This document shows, piece by piece, positions 54,675 to 63,943 of a stretch of 64,000 bases of DNA. The notes beneath the pieces were generated by a model that ran no database searches, was not told where the DNA came from, and worked only from the letters and a program-made list of their open reading frames with translations. A program made the translations under genes and the position numbers. The DNA is from JBGNFV01 sp049645705. Its GTDB lineage: Bacteria > Bacteroidota > Bacteroidia > Cytophagales > Cyclobacteriaceae. Numbering within the stretch: position 1 is the first letter of the stretch; each line of letters opens with the position of its first letter. The DNA lies in the NCBI GenBank assembly GCA_049645705.1, contig JBARUK010000077.1, positions 6,591 through 70,590 of the forward strand. Reading direction: 5' to 3'.

Positions 54675-56819
54675 ATGAGCAAAAAGAGAAAAAAGCAAAA
54701 TGGAGGACAAAAGATGTCCTTCGGACAAATAAGAACCAGCCTGCAGCAACTATTAGATGCCAACACCGGCGTCACCTTTTCACTGAAACAGATACACCGG
54801 AAGCTTAACCTGCGTGACAAACGCTCTAAAGGTGCCGCCCAGTCTGCACTGGAGCAACTGGAAAACGCAGGTAAGGTACACCGCGTAGGGTCGGGTGGCT
54901 GGCGAACGGCCCGCGAGCCGGAGCTTATGGTCGGTAAAGTCGACCACGTCAACTCACGCTTTGCCTACATTATGGTAGAAGGGCTGGAAGATGACATCTA
55001 CGTAAAATCCGACGACATGAAATTCGCCTTTGATGGCGATACTGTAAAGGTCCAGGTATTTCCTCAGAAAAAAGGAAGAAGATCGGAGGGTAAGGTAGTA
55101 GAGATCGTCGAGCGCAATAAGGACGAATTTGTAGGTAAGATAGAGATGTCGCCACGCTATGCATTTGTCGTTCCGGACAGCCGTAAGGTCCATTCCGACA
55201 TATTTGTAAGCCTGAGTAACTCTATGAAGGCAGAGCACAATGACAAGGTGCTGGTTAAGATCACTCAGTGGCCGGAAAAAGGCAAAAACCCAGAAGGAGA
55301 AGTCACCAGGGTGCTGGGTCAATCCGGGGACAATGAAGCTGAGATCCATAGTATCATGGCAGAGTTCGACCTGCCATTCGAGTTTCCTAAAACGGTGCTT
55401 ACTCAATCTAAAAGGATCAAAGTTGGCATTGATAATAAGGAAGTAGGCAAGCGCCGTGACTTTCGGGACATTACGACCTTCACCGTAGACCCGTTTGACG
55501 CCAAAGACTTTGACGACGCACTTTCTATAGAAAAGCTTGAAAATGGCAACTACGAAATAGGCATACACATTGCCGACGTAACCCACTATGTACGTCCGGA
55601 CACAGTCCTGGACAAGGAAGCATACGAACGGGCTACCTCTGTATACCTGGTAGACCGTACCATTCCTATGCTACCGGAGCGGCTGAGCAACGAACTCTGC
55701 TCTCTGCGACCTGATGAAGATAAACTTACATTCTCCGCCGTATTTGAACTGGACCAGGAAGGCAACATTAAGAAAGAATGGTTCGGCCGTACAGTCATAC
55801 ACTCCGACCGCAGGTTTACCTATGAAGAGGCCCAGGAGCGTATAGAATCTCATGAAGGAGACTTTGCTAAGGAGCTTAACATACTTAACGAACTGGCCCT
55901 GAAACTACGGGTAGAGCGTTTCCGCCGGGGAGCCATCGCCTTCGAGACCACCGAGGTAAAGTTTGTACTGGACGAAAAAGGCCGTCCACTGAAGGTAGTA
56001 CCTAAGGTGCGGAAAGACGCACATAAAATGATCGAGGACTTTATGCTGCTGGCTAACAAGCGGGTGGCGGAGTATATCTATAACCTGAAAAAGGGTAAGA
56101 ACAAGCTTCCCTTCGTTTACCGTATTCACAACTTCCCCGACACTGAAAAGCTGAACACATTCTCAGTATTTGCCCGAAAGTTTGGCTATAAAATGTCTAT
56201 GGATGAGGCTGGCATAGCCAAAACGCTTAATACACTTATCGAGGAAGTGGAAGGCAAGCCGGAGCAGAACGTAATTCAGCAACTGGCCATCCGCACCATG
56301 GCCAAGGCCAAATACTCTACTGCCGAAGAGGGGCATTTCGGCCTGGCATTCTCTCATTACACGCACTTTACCTCTCCTATCCGGCGTTACCCTGACATGA
56401 TGGTGCATCGCCTTCTGCAGCACTACCTGGATAATGGAGGAGCGGTGAACAAGGACAAATATGAAGACCGCTGTGAGCATAGCTCTGATCGCGAGAAGCG
56501 TGCAGCAGATGCCGAACGGGCTTCTATCAAGTACAAGCAGGTTGAATTCATGGAAAATGTTGGCGATCGCCATTTTGAAGGCATCGTTTCCGGCGTAACA
56601 GAATGGGGCATCTATGTGGAAATTACCGAAACAAAATGTGAAGGTATGGTCCGTATTTCCGATCTTCGTGACGATTATTACGAGTATGACGAAGCCAACT
56701 TCCGTATAATCGGAAAGAGCAACAAGAAAATAATAGCCCTTGGAGATGATGTAGTGGTACAGGTCACAGGTACCGATATCAATCGCCGCACCATCGACCT
56801 GGAGCTTATCAAACCATGA
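54675..56819 (+). CDS. rnr: ribonuclease R
   Basis: The 714-residue 3'-5' exoribonuclease has cold-shock domains, an RNB domain with IDPFDAKDFDDA-like residues (VDPFDAKDFDDALS), TSPIRRYPDM and a C-terminal S1 domain (FEGIVSGVTEWGIYVEI). I start at 54675 (MSKKRKKQNGG) because the frame upstream to 54612 is not family-like. It overlaps the next gene by four bases (ATGA). Confidence 0.93.
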   Translation: MSKKRKKQNGGQKMSFGQIRTSLQQLLDANTGVTFSLKQIHRKLNLRDKRSKGAAQSALEQLENAGKVHRVGSGGWRTAREPELMVGKVDHVNSRFAYIMVEGLEDDIYVKSDDMKFAFDGDTVKVQVFPQKKGRRSEGKVVEIVERNKDEFVGKIEMSPRYAFVVPDSRKVHSDIFVSLSNSMKAEHNDKVLVKITQWPEKGKNPEGEVTRVLGQSGDNEAEIHSIMAEFDLPFEFPKTVLTQSKRIKVGIDNKEVGKRRDFRDITTFTVDPFDAKDFDDALSIEKLENGNYEIGIHIADVTHYVRPDTVLDKEAYERATSVYLVDRTIPMLPERLSNELCSLRPDEDKLTFSAVFELDQEGNIKKEWFGRTVIHSDRRFTYEEAQERIESHEGDFAKELNILNELALKLRVERFRRGAIAFETTEVKFVLDEKGRPLKVVPKVRKDAHKMIEDFMLLANKRVAEYIYNLKKGKNKLPFVYRIHNFPDTEKLNTFSVFARKFGYKMSMDEAGIAKTLNTLIEEVEGKPEQNVIQQLAIRTMAKAKYSTAEEGHFGLAFSHYTHFTSPIRRYPDMMVHRLLQHYLDNGGAVNKDKYEDRCEHSSDREKRAADAERASIKYKQVEFMENVGDRHFEGIVSGVTEWGIYVEITETKCEGMVRISDLRDDYYEYDEANFRIIGKSNKKIIALGDDVVVQVTGTDINRRTIDLELIKP

Positions 56820-57793
56820 CGCACGACCTTAGCGAACTGATAGATCGTATTAACAGAGAGCTTTCCGCTCAGACTTACGGAGACAAGCCCTACGAACTCT
56901 ACCAGCCCATACGGTACATAATGGGTTTGGGCGGCAAACGCCTGAGGCCCCTGCTGGCCATTATCGCCTGCCAGATGTATGCTGAAGATGTGGAGGCTGC
57001 CATAAAGCCGGCCATGGCGCTGGAAGTCTTTCATAACTTCACCCTGATGCACGATGATATCATGGACCAGGCTCCCCTGCGCCGCGGGGAGGCCACAGTG
57101 CATGAGAAATTCGGGGGCGATGTGGCCATCCTAAGCGGTGATGTGATGATGGTGAAGGCTTACGAGATGATGATGAGCCTGCCCGACCATTCACTTCGTA
57201 CTGGCCTTGCTGCGTTTAACCGCTGCGCGTCTGAAGTATGCGAAGGCCAGCAGATGGACATGAACTTTGAAACCAGGGAAGGGGTCACTATAGGTCAGTA
57301 CCTGCACATGATACGGCTTAAAACAGCAGTCCTGCTTGGTTTCAGCCTCGAAATAGGGGCCCTGATAGGTGGCGCTTCTGAAGAAGACCGGCTGATGCTG
57401 CGTGAGTTCGGCCAGCAGATAGGCGTCGGCTTCCAGCTAAAGGATGACTTGCTGGATGTATACGGTGAGCAGGAAAAGGTAGGTAAGCAGGACGGTGGCG
57501 ACATCGTCTCTAACAAAAAAACATTTCTGCTCATAACGGCCCTCCAGGATGCCGGGCGCAAATCGGCAGAGGAACTTAACGAACTTCTGAAGCAGGAAAA
57601 CTTTGACAAAGGTGAAAAGGTAGCCTCTGTCAGAGCCATTTACGACCGGCTGAATATCAGGGAAAAAACCGAAGCCAAAATGAATGAGTGCTTCGATGGC
57701 GCTTTTTCCATATTGAACCGGCTATCTGTTCCTGTCGAAAAGCAACAAAATTTACGATATTTGGCTAATTACCTGATTGAAAGAGACAAATAA
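56816..57793 (+). CDS. polyprenyl diphosphate synthase
   Basis: The 325-residue trans-prenyltransferase has the first Asp-rich motif (MHDDIMDQ) with the usual PLRRG after it, and the second (KDDLLDVYG). It joins isopentenyl diphosphate units for quinones or cell-wall carriers. The start overlaps rnr (ATGA) and the stop overlaps the rhomboid gene (TAATG), so the three genes are coupled. Chain length is not evident. Confidence 0.9.
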   Translation: MTHDLSELIDRINRELSAQTYGDKPYELYQPIRYIMGLGGKRLRPLLAIIACQMYAEDVEAAIKPAMALEVFHNFTLMHDDIMDQAPLRRGEATVHEKFGGDVAILSGDVMMVKAYEMMMSLPDHSLRTGLAAFNRCASEVCEGQQMDMNFETREGVTIGQYLHMIRLKTAVLLGFSLEIGALIGGASEEDRLMLREFGQQIGVGFQLKDDLLDVYGEQEKVGKQDGGDIVSNKKTFLLITALQDAGRKSAEELNELLKQENFDKGEKVASVRAIYDRLNIREKTEAKMNECFDGAFSILNRLSVPVEKQQNLRYLANYLIERDK

Positions 57794-58440
57794 TGCCTGC
57801 TATCACCTACGCTATCATCGGTATCACGGTGGCCCTGAGCCTGTACGCCTGGAAGGATCAGTCCAAACTCAAAAGGTGGATATTTAACCCGTACTCCATA
57901 GCCCATCACAATCAGTACGACAGATTTCTCACCAGCGGGTTTATCCATAATGACTACAGCCATCTGATATTCAACATGTTTACTCTGTTTTTTTTCGGTC
58001 CCGCCGTAGAATCAGAGCTACAGACACTGATGCCGGGTGCAACAGGTTCTGCGCTATATATTGCCCTTTACCTGATAGGCATAATATTTTCGGGTATTCC
58101 TTCTTATATCAAACATAAGGAGCACGCCTACTACAATTCGCTCGGCGCATCAGGGGGTGTATCTACTATTTTGTTTGCCAGTATTCTACTCATTCCAAGT
58201 CTGGGCATATACCTCTTGTTCATACCTGTCGAAATTCCCGGGTGGTTATTCGCCATCCTTTACATGGGCTACAGCTTTTATGCAAGCCACCATGGTAAAG
58301 ACAACATCAATCATGATGCTCACCTCTGGGGGGCACTGTTCGGTCTTGTATTCATTATTCTGCTGGACATTGGTTTGGGGAGTGAGAATATCATCGGGGA
58401 TTTTATGAATCACGTCAGAACAAACCCCTTCAACAGATGA
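57793..58440 (+). CDS. rhomboid family intramembrane serine protease
   Basis: The 215-residue protein has six helices, the catalytic Ser in GASGGVS and His in HDAHLWGALFG, and HNDYSHLIFNM in the second helix. Rhomboids cleave single-pass membrane proteins. The start shares a base with the prenyl synthase stop. Confidence 0.9.
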   Translation: MPAITYAIIGITVALSLYAWKDQSKLKRWIFNPYSIAHHNQYDRFLTSGFIHNDYSHLIFNMFTLFFFGPAVESELQTLMPGATGSALYIALYLIGIIFSGIPSYIKHKEHAYYNSLGASGGVSTILFASILLIPSLGIYLLFIPVEIPGWLFAILYMGYSFYASHHGKDNINHDAHLWGALFGLVFIILLDIGLGSENIIGDFMNHVRTNPFNR

Positions 58441-59096
58441 TGAGGTGTCTTCCGGTAGTACTGCTTTGCTTTCTGCTGGTTCCTGCACTGGTAAGTGCAC
58501 AGAGCACCTCTGTAGGCACACGGCAGGGCGTAGGCCTAAGCCAGCTTTATGCTACGGGCAACGGGTTTGCCAGGGACTTTGCAATAAACCAGGAATTTAA
58601 CACCGGATACGTAGGCGGGGTCATCGTACAGCAAATGGCCAACCGCACGGTAGGGTTTCAGGGTGGCTTGCTGTATGCTAACAAGGGCTGGTCGCAGGTT
58701 CTGGACGACGGGCTAGTATACACCACCAATCTGAACTACGCAGAGCTGGAGGGGCTTACACACCTGCAGTTTGGCCGGGGTAATTTCAAGTTCTTTATCC
58801 AGGCCGGTATATTCGGCGGACTGGTAATAAGTACTACCGATAACTACGGAGAAATATCTGACCCTGACCTGATACGTTATCGCTATGATATTGATGAGGA
58901 TAATAAGATAAACTTCGGACTAAAGGGCGGCGGTGGGCTGGCTCTTGAGACCAGCGCCGGTATATTTCAGGCCAACTTCCTCTTTGGGCAAGCCTTAGGC
59001 AACCTTATAGATACCAGTACGACTACCCGTGCGCTATTTACCCAGGTGCAGACAATTGAGATTGGCCTTACCTACCTGATATTGCTGAATAAATAA
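58437..59096 (+). CDS. outer-membrane beta-barrel protein (PorT/OmpW-like)
   Basis: The 219-residue protein starts with a signal peptide (1-22, ALVSAQ) and then has amphipathic beta strands typical of the Bacteroidota porin-like family (PF13568-type): VGLSQLY, GGVIVQQM and a C-terminal TIEIGLTYLILL strand. Its start overlaps the rhomboid stop. Role in the envelope is not known. Confidence 0.75.
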   Translation: MMRCLPVVLLCFLLVPALVSAQSTSVGTRQGVGLSQLYATGNGFARDFAINQEFNTGYVGGVIVQQMANRTVGFQGGLLYANKGWSQVLDDGLVYTTNLNYAELEGLTHLQFGRGNFKFFIQAGIFGGLVISTTDNYGEISDPDLIRYRYDIDEDNKINFGLKGGGGLALETSAGIFQANFLFGQALGNLIDTSTTTRALFTQVQTIEIGLTYLILLNK

Positions 59097-59188
59097 CCCG
59101 ACCTTATTTCATTCTATCATTTACTGCAGCTACTGCCAGGCCTCATCACACCCGGCCTGACGCTATTATCCATAACTAACACAACACG

Positions 59189-59220
59189 AAAAGGCACAGC
59201 CCTGATGGACTGTGCCTTTT
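59189..59220. terminator. bidirectional terminator between the barrel gene and rpmA
   Basis: AAAAGGCACAG and CTGTGCCTTTT pair around about 10 bases, with T-runs on both strands. It serves both convergent genes. Confidence 0.85.
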
Positions 59221-59239
59221 GTAATGTTTTACCAAAGAC

Positions 59240-59506
59240 TTACGCCTCTGCTTCTACGGGCTGTATGCTCACGTAGCTACGGTTTTTGCGACCTTTTTTG
59301 AAGGTAACAATACCGTCGATTTTTGCGTGCAGGGTGTGATCTTTGCCAAGATAAGTGTTTTCACCTGCATGGTGAACTGTACCTCTCTGGCGAACGATAA
59401 TGTTACCGGCCTTGGCATACTGCCCGCCGAAAACTTTCACACCAAGTCGTTTACTTTCCGAATCCCGTCCGTTACGGGTACTACCGGCTCCTTTCTTGTG
59501 TGCCAT
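59240..59506 (-). CDS. rpmA: 50S ribosomal protein L27
   Basis: The 88-residue protein has the L27 N-terminus AHKKGAGSTRNGRDSESKRLG and the GGQYAKAGNIIVRQRGT segment. No N-terminal cleavage extension of the Firmicutes type is present. It follows rplU by nine bases. Confidence 0.97.
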   Translation of the reverse strand: MAHKKGAGSTRNGRDSESKRLGVKVFGGQYAKAGNIIVRQRGTVHHAGENTYLGKDHTLHAKIDGIVTFKKGRKNRSYVSIQPVEAEA

Positions 59507-59515
59507 GGGTCAATC

Positions 59516-59827
59516 TTATTTTGAAATGTCTTCGATCAAAAGTTTAGTGAACTCCTGTCTGTGGCCGTTCTTTTTCTTGTAGCCTTTTCTTCTCTTCTTC
59601 TTGAAAACGATGACTTTGTCACCCTTTACGTGTCCGAGAATTTTGGCTGAGATTTTGGCTCCTTTAATCAGAGGAGTTCCAACATCAACGGTGCCGTCGC
59701 TTTCTACCAACAACACGTCGTTTAGCTCTACGGAAGCGCCCTCGTCTCCGGCCATCTTTGGCGCGTAAACGAACTGGTCTTGCGTTACTTTGAACTGCTT
59801 TCCGGCTATGTTAACTATCGCGTACAT
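59516..59827 (-). CDS. rplU: 50S ribosomal protein L21
   Basis: The 103-residue protein starts at 59827 (MYAIVNIAGKQFKV), the standard L21 start; a longer frame reaches 59878 but would include the promoter. It ends in the basic KKKRRKGYKKKNGHRQ segment that binds 23S rRNA. It leads the rplU-rpmA operon. Confidence 0.96.
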   Translation of the reverse strand: MYAIVNIAGKQFKVTQDQFVYAPKMAGDEGASVELNDVLLVESDGTVDVGTPLIKGAKISAKILGHVKGDKVIVFKKKRRKGYKKKNGHRQEFTKLLIEDISK

Positions 59828-59866
59828 TATTATTGCTTTAGGAATACCTTTTCCAAAAACGGAACG

Positions 59867-59897
59867 CAAAGATAACACTTTGAGTACTATTTACAAA
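59867..59897 (-). promoter_or_regulatory. promoter of rplU-rpmA
   Basis: On the minus strand, TTTG (59894-59897), exactly 19 bases, then TATCTTTG (59867-59874) matches the Bacteroidota consensus TTTG-N19-TAnnTTTG. It lies 40 bases before the rplU ATG. It is the cleanest promoter in the window. Confidence 0.8.
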
Positions 59898-60433
59898 CCA
59901 GTACTTTCTTTTCTTCCCTCAGGATCAGCCCGTGCTTGCGGGGGAGGGAGCGGGGAATAGAATTTTACACAGATCAGATTAAAACCTACCCAGGTAAGCA
60001 ATTTAAAAATCTGTAAAACTTTTAATAATAATTAATTAACCGGTCAGATACAAATGCGCACCACTGTAGCAGGATTGAAAATTGTATTTTTTAAATACCT
60101 TCAAACTAAGTGATTTTGATTCCCGGATTTTAGCCTGGCTAGCTTACCCCTCTTACTTGCTGTATCAGCCGAAATGCATAAAAAGTTAAATGTGGATAAG
60201 TTAGTTAATTAACTGATTTACAATGGTTTACTCCTATTACATTAAAGCAGGAAGGCTCAACAATTTGGGATATGGACTTTTTCCTTTCTCTTTATTTTAA
60301 GATTGTGTAAAACCTCTGCTTTCGCTTTATTTGTATTTAACTATTACCAATTCCACCAGCCAGCTATCCGGCAAAGTTTGCAAAACATTCTGTCCGGGCC
60401 ATTATTTCATTAGGTAAGAAAACCACAGGTAAG
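59898..60433. other. long upstream region of nrdB
   Basis: About 540 bases without a gene. It is AT-rich and contains an exact DnaA box at 60191-60199 and a 12-base palindrome AGTTAATTAACT at 60203-60214. No NrdR box or riboswitch was recognised. Confidence 0.5.
60191..60199 (-). promoter_or_regulatory. DnaA box upstream of nrdB
   Basis: TGTGGATAA on the plus strand is the complement of TTATCCACA, the consensus DnaA box. It is about 235 bases before the nrdB ATG. In Escherichia coli DnaA controls nrdAB; the same here is an inference from one site. Confidence 0.45.
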
Positions 60434-61426
60434 ATGACTGATAGGATCCAAAATCAGGATGAACCCCTACTAAGGGAGAATAAAAACCGCTTCGTCCTAT
60501 TTCCCATACAGCACGACGATATCTGGCAGTTTTATAAAAAAGCCGAAGCCAGTATCTGGACGGCCGAAGAAATAGACCTGAGCCATGACTATAAGGACTG
60601 GGAGGCTATGACTGACGGCGAGCGTCACTTCATATCCCATGTTCTGGCATTTTTTGCGGCTAGTGATGGTATTGTAAATGAGAATCTGGCGGAAAACTTC
60701 GTAAATGAAGTCCAGTATACAGAGGCCAAGTTCTTTTACGGCTTCCAGATCGCCATGGAGAATATCCACAGCGAAACGTACTCACTCCTCATAGACACAT
60801 ATATAAAGGATAACAATACAAAAGATCAGCTATTCAATGCGATAGACCGTCTGGACTGCGTGAAGAAAAAAGCAGACTGGGCACTCAAGTATATAGACAA
60901 CGGATCTTTTGCCGAGCGCATAGTGGCATTTGCCGCAGTAGAGGGTATTTTCTTCTCCGGTAGCTTCTGCTCTATCTTCTGGCTAAAGAAACGTGGCCTT
61001 ATGCCTGGCCTGACGTTCAGTAATGAACTGATCTCACGTGACGAAGGACTGCATTGCGATTTTGCCTGCCACCTGTACACCAAACACCTTAACAATAAAT
61101 TGTCTGAGGAAAAGGTGCGGCAGATCATTACGAATGCGGTGGAGATCGAAAAGGAATTTGTCACGGATGCACTCCCGGTAAATCTTATCGGTATGAATGC
61201 GGACCTGATGTGTGAGTATATCGAATTTGTAGCCGACCGCCTGCTGATGGAACTGGGTTGTGAAAAGGTATGGAACAGTAAAAATCCATTCGATTTCATG
61301 GAAATGATCTCACTTCAGGGTAAAACAAATTTCTTCGAGAAGCGTGTAGGCGAATATCAGAAAGCCGGCGTTATGAAAGACAAGGAAAATGATGTGCCGA
61401 AATTTTCTCTCGACGAAGATTTTTAA
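60434..61426 (+). CDS. nrdB: class Ia ribonucleotide reductase beta subunit
   Basis: The 330-residue protein carries the di-iron tyrosyl radical. Iron ligands include Asp78 (AASDGIVNENL), Glu109 and His112, and Tyr116 (ENIHSETY) matches the radical Tyr. The C-terminus FSLDEDF matches the tail that binds the alpha subunit. The protein looks more like the mammalian R2 type (GIVNENL, KKKADWAL, EGIFFSGSF) than the E. coli type, as is known for Bacteroidota. nrdA follows after 52 bases. Confidence 0.95.
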   Translation: MTDRIQNQDEPLLRENKNRFVLFPIQHDDIWQFYKKAEASIWTAEEIDLSHDYKDWEAMTDGERHFISHVLAFFAASDGIVNENLAENFVNEVQYTEAKFFYGFQIAMENIHSETYSLLIDTYIKDNNTKDQLFNAIDRLDCVKKKADWALKYIDNGSFAERIVAFAAVEGIFFSGSFCSIFWLKKRGLMPGLTFSNELISRDEGLHCDFACHLYTKHLNNKLSEEKVRQIITNAVEIEKEFVTDALPVNLIGMNADLMCEYIEFVADRLLMELGCEKVWNSKNPFDFMEMISLQGKTNFFEKRVGEYQKAGVMKDKENDVPKFSLDEDF

Positions 61427-61478
61427 TACATTATTACAAGAAACAACCTAACAATATTCTCCCCTAACCCCCCAAAGC

Positions 61479-63845
61479 ATGTTAGTAGTCAAAAGAGATG
61501 GCAGACGTGAAAGCGTCAAATTTGATAAAATAACCGCCCGCATAGAAAAGCTATGCTATGGGCTGGACCGCGAATACATTAATCCGGTAGATATAGCCCG
61601 TAAGGTGATCGCCGGTCTGTACGATGGCGTGTCTACTGTGGAGCTGGACAACCTGGCTGCCGAGATATGTGCCTCCATGACTACGAAGCACCCTGACTTT
61701 GCTATCCTGGCTGCCCGTATAGCTATCAGTAATCTGCATAAGGTGACCAGCAAGTCCTTCTCAAATACGATGAAGCGACTGTACACTTACATCGATCCGA
61801 AAACAGGGGAAAATGCTTCACTCATCTCTAAAGACGTTTACGGTGTCATAAAAAAGCATGCGGCCCGGCTGGATGCTGCCGTGGACTACACCCGCGACTT
61901 CAACTATGATTTCTTCGGCTTCAAAACACTGGAGCGCAGCTACCTGATCAAGCTGGACGGCAAGATCGTAGAGCGCCCCCAGCACATGCTCATGCGTGTG
62001 GCCGTAGGTATACACCAGGAGGATGTTGATAAAGCGCTGGAAACGTATAATCTGCTTTCTGAAAAGTGGTTTACTCACGCTACACCTACCCTGTTCAATG
62101 CAGGTACACCTAAGCCACAGCTTTCCAGCTGCTTCCTGCTATCTATGCAGGATGACAGCATCGATGGCATATACGACACACTGAAACAATGCGCTAAAAT
62201 AAGCCAGTCTGCCGGGGGGATAGGACTGAGCATTCATAATGTACGCGCCACAGGCTCATACATACGCGGCACCAATGGTACCTCTAATGGTATCGTGCCT
62301 ATGTTGCGTAACTTCGACATGACGGCCCGCTACGTAGACCAGGGGGGTGGTAAACGTAAGGGTAGTTTTGCAGTATACCTGGAGCCATGGCATGCAGACA
62401 TATTCCAGTTCCTGGATCTGAAAAAGAACCACGGTAAAGAGGAAATGCGTGCACGTGACCTGTTCTATGCACTGTGGATTCCCGACCTGTTCATGAAGCG
62501 TGTGGAAGAAAACCGCGAGTGGTCACTCTTCTGCCCTAATGAAGCCCCCGGCCTGCATAAGGTATACGGTGAGGAGTTTGAGCGCCTTTACGAAAAGTAT
62601 GAGCGCGAAGGCAAAGCGCGTAAAACGATAAAAGCACAGGATCTGTGGTTTGAAGTGCTGGAAAGCCAGATCGAAACAGGCGTGCCGTACATGCTGTACA
62701 AGGATGCAGCCAACAAAAAATCTAACCAGAAGAACCTGGGAACGATACACAGCAGTAACCTGTGTACGGAGATCATTGAGTATACATCTAAGGACGAGGT
62801 TGCGGTATGTAACCTGGCATCTATTGCCCTGCCTAAGTACGTTAAGGACGGTAAGTTCGACCACCAGAAGCTTTATGAGATCACAAAGGTGGCTACCCGC
62901 AACCTGAATAAGGTGATAGACGTGAACTATTATCCTGTGAAGGAAGCATACAACAGTAACATGCGCCACCGCCCCATTGGCTTAGGCGTACAGGGTCTGG
63001 CGGATACGTTCATGCTGCTCCGCATGCCATTTGACAGTGCTGAGGCGCGCGGCCTGAACAAGGACATCTTTGAGACCATTTACTACGCGGCCATGGAGAC
63101 CTCTATGGAGATCGCTCAGACTGAAGGTACTTATCAGACATTCGCAGGGTCACCTGTAAGCAAGGGCATCTTCCAGTTCGATATGTGGGGCGTAACGCCG
63201 GACAGTGGTCGCTGGGACTGGGAAAGCCTGAAGCGCGATGTGAAGAAGCACGGCGTGCGGAATTCACTGCTGGTAGCGCCTATGCCTACGGCCTCTACGT
63301 CGCAGATACTTGGTAACAACGAATGCTTCGAGCCTTATACCTCTAACATTTACACCCGCCGTACGCTATCGGGCGAGTTCATTGTGGTGAACAAGCACCT
63401 GATGAAGGACCTGATAGAACTGAACATGTGGAACGATGAGATGAAGAACCGTCTCATTGAAGCCAACGGATCTATACAGAACATAGCGGGTATCCCTCAG
63501 AGCATTAAGGACCTGTACCGCACAGTGTGGGAGATAAGCCAGCGTGCTATCCTTGACATGGCGGCGGATCGCGGTGCCTACATCTGCCAGAGCCAGAGCC
63601 TGAACGTACACATACAGGAGCCTAACTTCGGTAAGATGACGTCTATGCACTTCTACGCCTGGAAGAAAGGCCTGAAGACGGGTATGTACTACCTGCGCAC
63701 CAAGGCGGCTGCAGATGCCATCAAGTTCACTGTAGAGAAGCAGCGCAAAGAAGAGCCTGAGGCGGAAGATCTGCAGGCACAGAAGGCAAGCGACATGTCC
63801 TGCTCACTGGACAACCCGGACGATTGCATCGCCTGCGGTAGCTAA
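61479..63845 (+). CDS. nrdA: class Ia ribonucleotide reductase alpha subunit
   Basis: The 788-residue catalytic subunit reduces ribonucleoside diphosphates. It has an N-terminal ATP-cone (1-90), the SSCFLLS and CNLASIAL active-site Cys, the NLCTEI triad (Asn, Cys, Glu) around the thiyl Cys, and the C-terminal CIACGS redox pair. It forms one operon with nrdB and ends before a terminator. It is of the eukaryote-like NrdA type. Confidence 0.96.
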   Translation: MLVVKRDGRRESVKFDKITARIEKLCYGLDREYINPVDIARKVIAGLYDGVSTVELDNLAAEICASMTTKHPDFAILAARIAISNLHKVTSKSFSNTMKRLYTYIDPKTGENASLISKDVYGVIKKHAARLDAAVDYTRDFNYDFFGFKTLERSYLIKLDGKIVERPQHMLMRVAVGIHQEDVDKALETYNLLSEKWFTHATPTLFNAGTPKPQLSSCFLLSMQDDSIDGIYDTLKQCAKISQSAGGIGLSIHNVRATGSYIRGTNGTSNGIVPMLRNFDMTARYVDQGGGKRKGSFAVYLEPWHADIFQFLDLKKNHGKEEMRARDLFYALWIPDLFMKRVEENREWSLFCPNEAPGLHKVYGEEFERLYEKYEREGKARKTIKAQDLWFEVLESQIETGVPYMLYKDAANKKSNQKNLGTIHSSNLCTEIIEYTSKDEVAVCNLASIALPKYVKDGKFDHQKLYEITKVATRNLNKVIDVNYYPVKEAYNSNMRHRPIGLGVQGLADTFMLLRMPFDSAEARGLNKDIFETIYYAAMETSMEIAQTEGTYQTFAGSPVSKGIFQFDMWGVTPDSGRWDWESLKRDVKKHGVRNSLLVAPMPTASTSQILGNNECFEPYTSNIYTRRTLSGEFIVVNKHLMKDLIELNMWNDEMKNRLIEANGSIQNIAGIPQSIKDLYRTVWEISQRAILDMAADRGAYICQSQSLNVHIQEPNFGKMTSMHFYAWKKGLKTGMYYLRTKAAADAIKFTVEKQRKEEPEAEDLQAQKASDMSCSLDNPDDCIACGS

Positions 63846-63880
63846 ACCAGGAATACGACATACGATAAACCATAGAAAAG

Positions 63881-63918
63881 AGGCTGTCTCAAAAGTATTG
63901 AGGCAGCCTTTACTTTTT
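63881..63918 (+). terminator. nrdBA terminator
   Basis: AGGCTGTCTCAA and TTGAGGCAGCCT form a 12-pair stem (one G-T) with a 6-base loop, followed by a T-rich run. It is 35 bases after the nrdA stop. Confidence 0.85.
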
Positions 63919-63943
63919 CTTTCCAGACTGATCTGCTGTAATT

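Noticed and set aside
59828..59878. Longer start for L21
   Set aside because: The extra residues are not part of L21 and overlap the -7 box of its promoter.
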